This document shows positions 53,701 through 62,700 of a DNA stretch of 64,000 bases, piece after piece. The translations under genes and the position numbers were made by a program. The stretch is from Carettochelys insculpta (taxonomy: Eukaryota > Chordata > Testudines > Carettochelyidae): assembly GCF_033958435.1 (NCBI RefSeq), contig NC_134144.1, positions 14,068,010 to 14,132,009 of the forward strand. Reading direction: 5' to 3'. Numbering within the stretch: the first letter of the stretch is position 1; each line of letters starts with the position of its first letter. A model generated the notes under the pieces. That model saw only the letters and a program-made list of their open reading frames with translations, had not been told where the DNA came from and made no database searches.

Positions 53701-56700
53701 CCTCTCACCCCCCCTCCACACCCAACATATTCTTCAATTTACCTTCAAGTATTTGATCAACAGTTTCAAATGCTTCATTGACATTTCCTCTTTCTAGTTT
53801 TCTTTGTGGCTCAAAAAATGAGTTGTGCTTTATAGCCTCCTGCAGTGGCAGAAACACACACTAGTCTGAGAATTGTAAATATTCTCTTTTCTACACAACA
53901 TCTTATTATCAATATGATTGGCTCCCCCTTTTAAAGGTATGAGAAACTAGGTACCAGAAAGCTATCAGACTACTAAATATCATCACACTATTGCAGAAAT
54001 TTTGCTACTGACATCCTGGCTAGTGCGTAGCTGAAGGACTGACTCGAACACCACAATCAATGTATTGTGATTGGTTCTCCCTCTCTCTGTGAGGGCTGAT
54101 GGGCCAACCAAAATGATTCCAGAAGTTTGGAATTTTATATATTGGACAATAAAACGTTGCTGTGACTTAATCTTTAATTATTGATGACCTTTGCTTTCCT
54201 AGAATGCTAGTGCAGAGAAATTTATTTAATTATATTTCCCCAAGGGCTGTTTCAGAGCTGTTCAGAAGGACTCTCCCTGTGACAAAAAGGGAAGGCTGGT
54301 TTGTGGGGAGGAACAGAACATCTTGTAAGCAGGCCCACCAATGGAAGGGGCAGTTGCCTCAGGCCCAGCATTTCAAAGGGACCTGGCACGCTGGCTGCCA
54401 CTGCAGCTACTTTGGCAGTGGCAGCAGCCAGATCTCCGGGCCCCTTTGGAGTGGCACTGTTCCAGCTGTGTGTGGCTGTGAGGGAGTGGGAGGAGGACCC
54501 TGTGCTGAGAGCTAACTGCCCTTGGCTCCACCCCTTCTGGTACTGGCCCCGCCCCTTCCAGGGCACAGAGCTGGGCCCCCCTCCCACTTTGCCCCAGGGC
54601 CCATGGCGATTCTCAGTAACACTGTTTCCAAGTGACCAAGATGGAACAGAAAGAGACTGGACTATATGATTAAGACAGAAGCCGTCTTTATGGGCTTTTC
54701 TTCACAATTATTTTCTTCTCCTGATATGCAAGTCAGTCTCTATCATGTAAGCAAACACCCCAACATTCATGGCTATTCTAAATAAAGACAAGTTCTCAAC
54801 TGCCACATAACAAAGCAACTGTCTAATACACCAGTTGCCAGGAAAGGTGTTTGTTTAGGCAGTGTGGTCTGTACATATCTGTCCTGTACTTCACCCCAAT
54901 TATATCTGTGAGGCTTCTGATATTTTACTTATGTAAGCCGTGAAATGGGAGAGAATAGGCTCCTTTACTTTTTAACCTGCTATACTTATACTCAGAGTTC
55001 CCAGATCAGGAAGTCTGAATTGTTGTTCACTGGATAATTCAAAGTACTACTGTCCTGGTCCAGTTGGTAAGGCCTGAAGAGAAAGCAACACATAATAATC
55101 CCAGATAGGCACAGGCAGGGGAATCCTTAGATATGAAAGATCCCTGTTTGTTACTGTGTGAGGATCTTCTTTAAGAACTAATTAACTAACCAAGTGCAAG
55201 TGAAAATTTGGCCAAATTCTGCTCTTTATACACCGAGATCATTGCAGTGTACTAGTGTAAGTGACAGCAGAAATGTGGCCTTAATCCCTAAAAAGAGAAT
55301 CTAATTAGTCACACTTCACTTGTTATGAAAAATATATAGCAAGTGAAGAGTACACACCTGCTTTCCCCGCTCAAGAAAACAAGGCCTCGAAAAAAAAAAC
55401 CGAGAAGCATGAGGCTCATTATTACCTCAATAGTCAGGATCACTGGCTCCAGAGCTTCGTACTCTATCTTCACTTTTGCAGCTGCTTGTTTGGCATGAAC
55501 ATCTGAATCCGCAACCACAACACAGACAATCTGACCTACACAAATCACCTGCAAAGCACAGTGGAAATAATTCCTGTATTCAAATGATTTGTGGTGTGCT
55601 TACTCAAATTCTGGATGTAAACAAACATTGTTCATATTTCCTTTTTTAAAAGATGACTTCATATCCTTACTAGTCCAATTCATTAGGTTTAAACAGTTTG
55701 GTTATTTTGATACTTGAAAGGAAATGGGAAAAGAATTAAGAAGTTGCCTCACAGAGCAGCCAAAGAAATCCCCAACATACATACACTACAAAAATTCAAG
55801 AGTCAATCTTGTTCCTGTTTAGTTTAATAACAAATCTAGGAGCAAAGAGACATCACCAAAGAAAAAACTTAGCTACTAACAGATACTACCTTATCTTTTG
55901 CAAATATAATCTCTGGATCACTGTAATTGTAGAACTCGTTTGTGCCTGGAATATCCTGAGCTGTTACAACATCAAATACTCCTGGTGCTTTGAGGGCCTC
56001 TGACAAATCAATTGACCTGGGGGAAAAGCATAAAGTAATTAGTGTTACACAGTGTTGCATGTGAAATAAGGTGATACAATTTATATAACATAGAATAGCC
56101 TATGGCACAAGACTACTTTCTCACAATTCTTTGTGGAAGCTGCTGATGCTGGTCAATGTCTTTATATTCCTTAGAGATATTAACATCAGGTAGAGGGAAG
56201 GGAAAACAGTTTGTGACCTCTCACTCTTCCAGAAAAGGCTTGATTTGTAATAAGACAGTCATTGTTCCTTTACCCATTAGAGAAACAGTCGGATTATGGT
56301 GGAGAAGATATCAATGGCCTATTTACTCCATAGAGGTTGAAACACTCAACCTCTTTCCCCATGTGATGCACTCCACCTATTTTGGTAGAGACAGAAATAA
56401 CTCTGCTTGGTCCCATTCTACACAACAGAGGCCACCAACCTTTCTGAGGCAGAGTGCCAAAATTTGACCTTTTGACTTCTATGTACTGTCTGACTCCTAT
56501 GTACTGTCTGAGTGCTGGTGATACTTTTCTAAGTCACTAATTGTCCTATTTACAACATCTTCATTGGTAAATAAAGATGCAGGCATTATCGTTCAGGTGG
56601 TGGTTGGTAGCATTACCTGTTTTTTTGTTAATCCAGAGGCGACATGGCTTTGAGCAAGCTCCTGGCTTGGCATGGGCGAGAAGGGGTGGGACTGAGCTCC

Positions 56701-59700
56701 CACCTTACATGCTGATGAAAATTGGATCACTTGCCACTCTTGGCACCCATGTAGGGGGTTGCTGACCCCTTGTATACAAGGCACACCTTTCCCCTAAATC
56801 AAGAATCTTATATCATAACAACTGAACGTTAACAAGTGATATGTGCCAGGACCCTGTGGTGTGGCGTATCAGGTATTTGCCCACTTGCTACCCCTCAATG
56901 CTGGCCCTGATTTTTATATGGAGAAAACCAGTTATTGTGGCACAGGTGGGTCATGGAGCTTTTACAGCACATTGCCAGAGGCCTCAGAATGAAAAAAGGT
57001 TGAGACCCTCTGTTCTAGTTAATACAATAGTGTTAAGTCAGGGGATTACTGGTGTAGTTCTGAAACACAAAAGAAGGCTGAGTATATCAATCTCTTCAGC
57101 ATTAGAGAAGAAGACATCTGTGGCACAGATGGGTAGCAACTAAGTTACTTGACAACAAGTACAAATATTTAGGACTCACCTTCACACCACAGATACATCA
57201 GTTATGGGGTTCTCAAATTTCTTCGTACCCTGACCCCCTTCTGACAACAAAAATTACCATATGACCCCAGAAACCGGTGCAGGCGGTATGGGTTGGGAAC
57301 TAAAGCTTGAGACTGTCAAGCAGAAGGTGGAGGGGTAGAAGCAAATCTGAGGCCCAAGGACTTCAGCTCCACACAGAGGCCTTTAACCAGAGCCCTGAAG
57401 CCCTTGGAAGCTCAGGTACAGGTCCAGGATTCAGAAAGTATAAGTCAGCCTTGGCTACCCTGTTAAAATGGGGAGACAAACCACTTTTGTGCCCCAATTC
57501 ACAGTTTAAGAACTGGTGTGTTAATTTAACTAATGCAGTGATTTTAATTAAACTCTGTATTGGTTTTAAACATGTTTTAGAACAACTTAGTTTGTACCTG
57601 TTAAGATACAAGCTATATTGCGGTAAGCAGCTTAAACCGATCTAAGTGTCCTAGCATTGGTTTAATTAAACCAGTGCAACTTAGCTATATCCATGCATCT
57701 TTTGTGAACAGCTCTGACCTCACAAAGTTGCTGAGCTGGTATTCAGATTTGTACTCTATCATCTGAATGTTCTGAGTGCCTGTCCTTTGTTACAATGTAC
57801 TGAGTGGCTGAAATTTTTAAAGGAATTTAGGAAAAATTGTGCATCTAAATACCCCACAGGGCTCTGAAAATCTCAACCAATACTTTCATGGTTACATTTT
57901 TCTGCCAAGAATTTATGCACTTACACAATCTTTGCATGGGCTTGGGAACTAGTTACCACAGCCAAGAAGAGCTCTTCATCTACAGCACGAACGTCATCAC
58001 AATAAAGAGCTTCTCCAGTGGCATGTTTTATACCAGCGTGGTGCATGATGGGACGTCCTACTGGATCCCTGGGAAGCTGCTCTGGGTTTACTTCCTATTC
58101 AGTAGAAAAAAAAAAACAAAAAACCCAAAATACTCAGGATAAGAGAGACAAGCCTGGGTGTCCTTACATTAGAGTCTGAAAATCTCTGTTTAAAAACACC
58201 TACTTCTGGCTTAATAGCATATACAGAATAGGCTGGAGCATTTACTAACTCGATGGACCCCAGAAGTCACTTTAATCCCTCCGATGCAATCTTCTACTGG
58301 ACTCTACACATTTTGTTTCTAATTTCTCCTGATTTTTTTCTAAATTCGCTATGTCCTTTATGAGATAAAGTAGCCAAAACAGAATGAAATGCTCAAGAGA
58401 ATAATGGCCCTGCACTTCTGGGGCCGCCACAGCCCCAGCCTCATGTTCCCTCCTTACTATGCCAGCACTGTACACTATAAAGAACTAAGTGTCAACTGCA
58501 ATGAAGTTGGAGTTATACCAGCAGAGCATATGACTCTCTTCTGTGTAATTAATACAAACAAGATTTTGTTTCAGAGCTATTGACAATGGCACAATATGAT
58601 AGCATAATAACTTCTTCAAGCACTTTGCCATTCCTCCTACCTCTTTTTCCTCCATGAGCTGAGATTTTCAGATTAAATGAGTTTTATTGAGGGAATGTTT
58701 CAAGTACAGCAAGGAGCATAACAAATTAACATATACAAGGATATATCATCTGAGAAACTAGAACAGGTTATGGAGCGTAATATACAGTAAAACAGCATCT
58801 TAGTACTTACATAAGAAACCCAACTAGTCTCAGATAGACAAAAAAAACACAGATACAAACAAGAGATAATATAAAATATCGGCCTTTTAACCAATCCCTA
58901 CCCTGACAAGAAAAAGGGGAAAATACTTTAAAGTAACAGACAATATAAGATATTGGCCTTTGGATCCATCCCCATCCCTAGGGGAAAATCAGAAAGGGGA
59001 GTATTTTACAGATACTAGACAATAAACAATATCGGCTTATCGGCCAGTCCCTGAGAAAAAAGAAGTCTTTGAACATAAAACTCCCCGACCCATTAAGTAC
59101 CAGGGAGAATAAAATAAAATCAAATTAAATAAATAATTAAATAAAAAATTACAATAAGAAAAAAAATAGAATTAAGTAAAATAAGGGGAAAAAAAAAAAA
59201 AAAGAACACCAGAAAGGAGCTTGGTAATCAGCTGTCAGAATATTGGCGATGGCCCGTGATATGCTCTGTGTAGATGTCCCTGGACCACCTAATGGCATCG
59301 GACACCATCAGCCTGCGCATCATTCGAGCATAATAGCGACTGACCTCGCAGGCTTCCAGGACCTCATCATTCAGGGGGTCCCAGGCACCCAATGCCCCCA
59401 CGAGCAATGCATGGACCTCCACCGAGTAGCCCCGGGACCACAAGGTGTCCACCAACGGGGCATACTTTTGCAGTTTCTTGGCCTGGGCATCGCGGAAGGC
59501 CGCCATGCGGTTCTCAAAGGGCACCGTAATGTCCACGATGAGGATCTTCTTAGACCGCTCGTCCGTCACGACGATGTCCGGCCGCAGAAGGCTGTCAGTG
59601 CCAGGGATGGAAGAGTCTACGGTAACGGATCCAAGGGTCGGAGGCAGCGCTTTCACCAGCCGGTCTTGAATGGCGTTATGGCGGCGCTGCCAAGCCGCCG

Positions 59701-62700
59701 AATGCACCATGCAGCCACAGAGGACATGGGGAAGAGTCTCCAGCGGATATCCGCAACGCCTGCACCTTTTATCGCGGGTCCTGTGGCAGACAGCGCCGTT
59801 GAGCGGGACGCAATTAAGGCGCGCTCGGTGGATGAAGCGCCAGTCCGCAAAACGGGCAAAGCTGCCAGCCCGGAGGAAGTTCAACTACAGTTTGAACTGC
59901 TCTAATCCGGCACCCTCAGGACATGACCAGGGCCAGATGAGAGAATTTGCTGGACCATGGGAGGTCCATATTGTCTAGTAGCATTACCAGCACTTCCACT
60001 GCTTCCTGGGCTCTTAGAAGACATTTACAGGATAAATTACAGCTAAATAACAGCACAGAACACTGACAGCCAGAACTGGTAGTTGTAAACAAACTTCATG
60101 GAACCATGGGAAACATGGTCTTCCAACTAACTAAAATCATGCTGGATTATGAAGTTTGCTGGATGAGAGAATTCTGGATTAGAGAGGTTCAACCTGTAGC
60201 ATCTTTCTTCCCCTACATCATCACTGGTGAAACAGCCTTCTCCCTTGAAGATACAGCCCCATGAAACAGCTTTCCTGTATCTCTTTGCCACATCTATGCC
60301 CTAGCTCATTTCACATATCACCATCTCTTTCTACCAATTACACTTGCTGATTAATTTGTCTTCTCTTCTGCTATTTAACTGTAATTGGTACATTTTAAGA
60401 TACAGTCATATTAATATAACACAAATATTGTCAGTTTTCCATTGCCTTTGTAGTGGGGAAGCTATCTCATTCTGGCAGGGAAGGGATTAACACAGGCTGA
60501 CTGAAGCCTGTTAAGCATCCCAATCAATTAGCAATGAGAGCGAATCAGAGGGCAGCTTGCTGGAGAAACCCTGTATATAAAGGAGCTGCTCAGCAGAACA
60601 GAGTCAGTTAGAGTGTGACTAGGAAAGGTGTAGGACCTACCAGGAGAGGAAGCACCTGGACACAGCAATGCTGGGAGGGATCAGGAGAGAGAAGCTCCAG
60701 CTTGACACCTGCCAGACTGCTGGCCGTGATACAAAGGCCAGTAAGTGCAATGGGTCACAGGGGAATTGGCCCAGGGAATGAGAAGCAGTTAAGGGACAGA
60801 AGAAATGGGCAGGACAAGGCTGCTACCAGGACAACCCTAGTTGGGGACTCAGAGTAGTGGGCAGGCCTGAATCCTTCCCCTTGCCTCCTGTATCACACCT
60901 AGCCACGTGTGAGAGTGGCCATTATGGACTGTGGCTAGCCCCTGAGACAAGGGGTTAGCCTGGGGCTGCAGTCGCCACAGTCGTGGGTGTATGGAGGAAG
61001 GACTGCTATACCCCTGGAAGGGGGTGGGATACAGTAGTGGGAGCTGCCAGAAGGAAGTATCCTGAAGAGGGTGCTGTGATCTGGGGAGCGATGTGGACCC
61101 AGATACCAGAGCGTGAAGAGAGTGAGGAGTGAAACTGGATGACAAAAGAGCCAAGCGAGGACACCCTCCTGAAGATCAAACTAAATCCCTGAGTAACCAG
61201 CAGGAGGTGCAAGAGTGAGTCTTGCCTAATTACAGGCTCCAATTCCCACTCTCACATAGGTCTCATCTACACTAGCCCCCTCCTTTGAAGGGGGCATGTA
61301 AACGAGCTGGATCAGTGAATAGCAATGAGGTGCTGCATTGAATATGCCGAACCTCCTTAGCATAATTCTTGGTGCACAAAACTTCAAAGTTGCTAACTTT
61401 AAAGCACTGGCAAGCAGTCTAGCTGCAGGCACTTCAAAGTACTCGTTCAATTTAGAAGTGCCCTTACTCCCACAACACTTTGGGATTAAGGGAACTCTGA
61501 AGTAGTGCAGGTACTTCAAAGTGTCCGCAGCTAGACTGCTTGCCGGCGCTTTGAATTAGCAACTTCAAAGCTTGCATGCCGAGAGTTATGCTAATGAGGT
61601 TCTGCATATACAGTGAAGCATCTCATTGCTATTCACCAATCCAGCTCATTTACATGCCCCCTTCGAAGGAGGGGGCTAGTGTTGATGAGCCCGTAGTGTG
61701 TAGTACCAAGCAATAATGCTGCTGTTTCCAGATCATCATCACTGGAGGTGGGCATGAATTTTTGGACTAACCTTTTTTCATCAGAAAATGTCTAATTCAA
61801 AACAAGAACTTTGCAAATTTCTTATTTCAAAAAAATTTTGAGGGAAAATATCAAATTATCAAAATGAAATTGATTCTGAAATTATCAAAATGAAACATTC
61901 TTATGGCTTTGATACACATTATTTTTGGCTTTCTGATTCATGAAAGTTTTTGAGAATTAGACTTTTTGTCCCTATTTTGAAATCTCAAAATTTCTTGTGG
62001 AACAGGAAAATTTTGTCTGCACTAGGACATGAAGAATAGTTCTTTGCTCCCTTCTTCTGATAAATTTTGAATGCATGATTATTCAATCACATACAGCAGA
62101 ACCTCAGAGTTACAAACACCAGTGTTATGAACTGACCGGTTACCCACACTCCACATTCAAAATCAGAAGGATACAATTAGGCAGCAGTAGGGGTGGGGGA
62201 AAGGGAAAAATGCAACAACTTACTGTATTAAACGTAAAACAGTAAAAAAAAAAAAAAAAAAAGGAAAGCAGCATTTTTCTTCTGAATAGTAAGGTTTTAA
62301 AGCCGTATTAAATCAATGCTTAGTTGTAAACTTTTGAAAGAAACACAACATTTTATTCAGTCTCCTTTCCCCAAGAGTTCATATATCTGAGGTTCTACTA
62401 CACTTCACCTTATTTCCATATTCCAAAAGCTTAGATCCCTGAAAGGACTGAGCATGTGCTAAAGTAGGAATAAGTTAAAATAACTAGAGGTAAGAAAACT
62501 GAATCCATAATGATAAATGAGCTTAAATTAAAACCCCAGCCCTCAGCTTTCTCAGTGCTTTGCAAAATTGGTAACTGGCCTTCATTACTTGGACTTTTTC
62601 TTGCATCTTAGTTTTTAATAAAGGGGGTCCTCGTTATAAGTCACTTCACTATAAGTCATTTTGCATATATGTAATTAAGTAATTCAGGAAAGCAGATTCA

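Larger units (their letters stand above)
58650..59887 (-). mobile_element. R2-like LINE, 5'-truncated 3' end
   Basis: The minus strand carries the C-terminal part of a non-LTR retrotransposon ORF with a restriction-like endonuclease (R2/NeSL-type clade), followed by a 3' UTR with three diverged copies of a unit of about 77 bp and an A-rich stretch. Its 5' side is cut at 59887, where a Tigger-like element begins. The GC-rich coding part contrasts with the AT-rich intron. Confidence 0.75.

Noticed and set aside
59243..59905. Plus-strand open frame of 220 codons.
   Set aside because: It is the antisense shadow of the R2-like endonuclease frame on the minus strand, which has recognisable motifs; this one has none.
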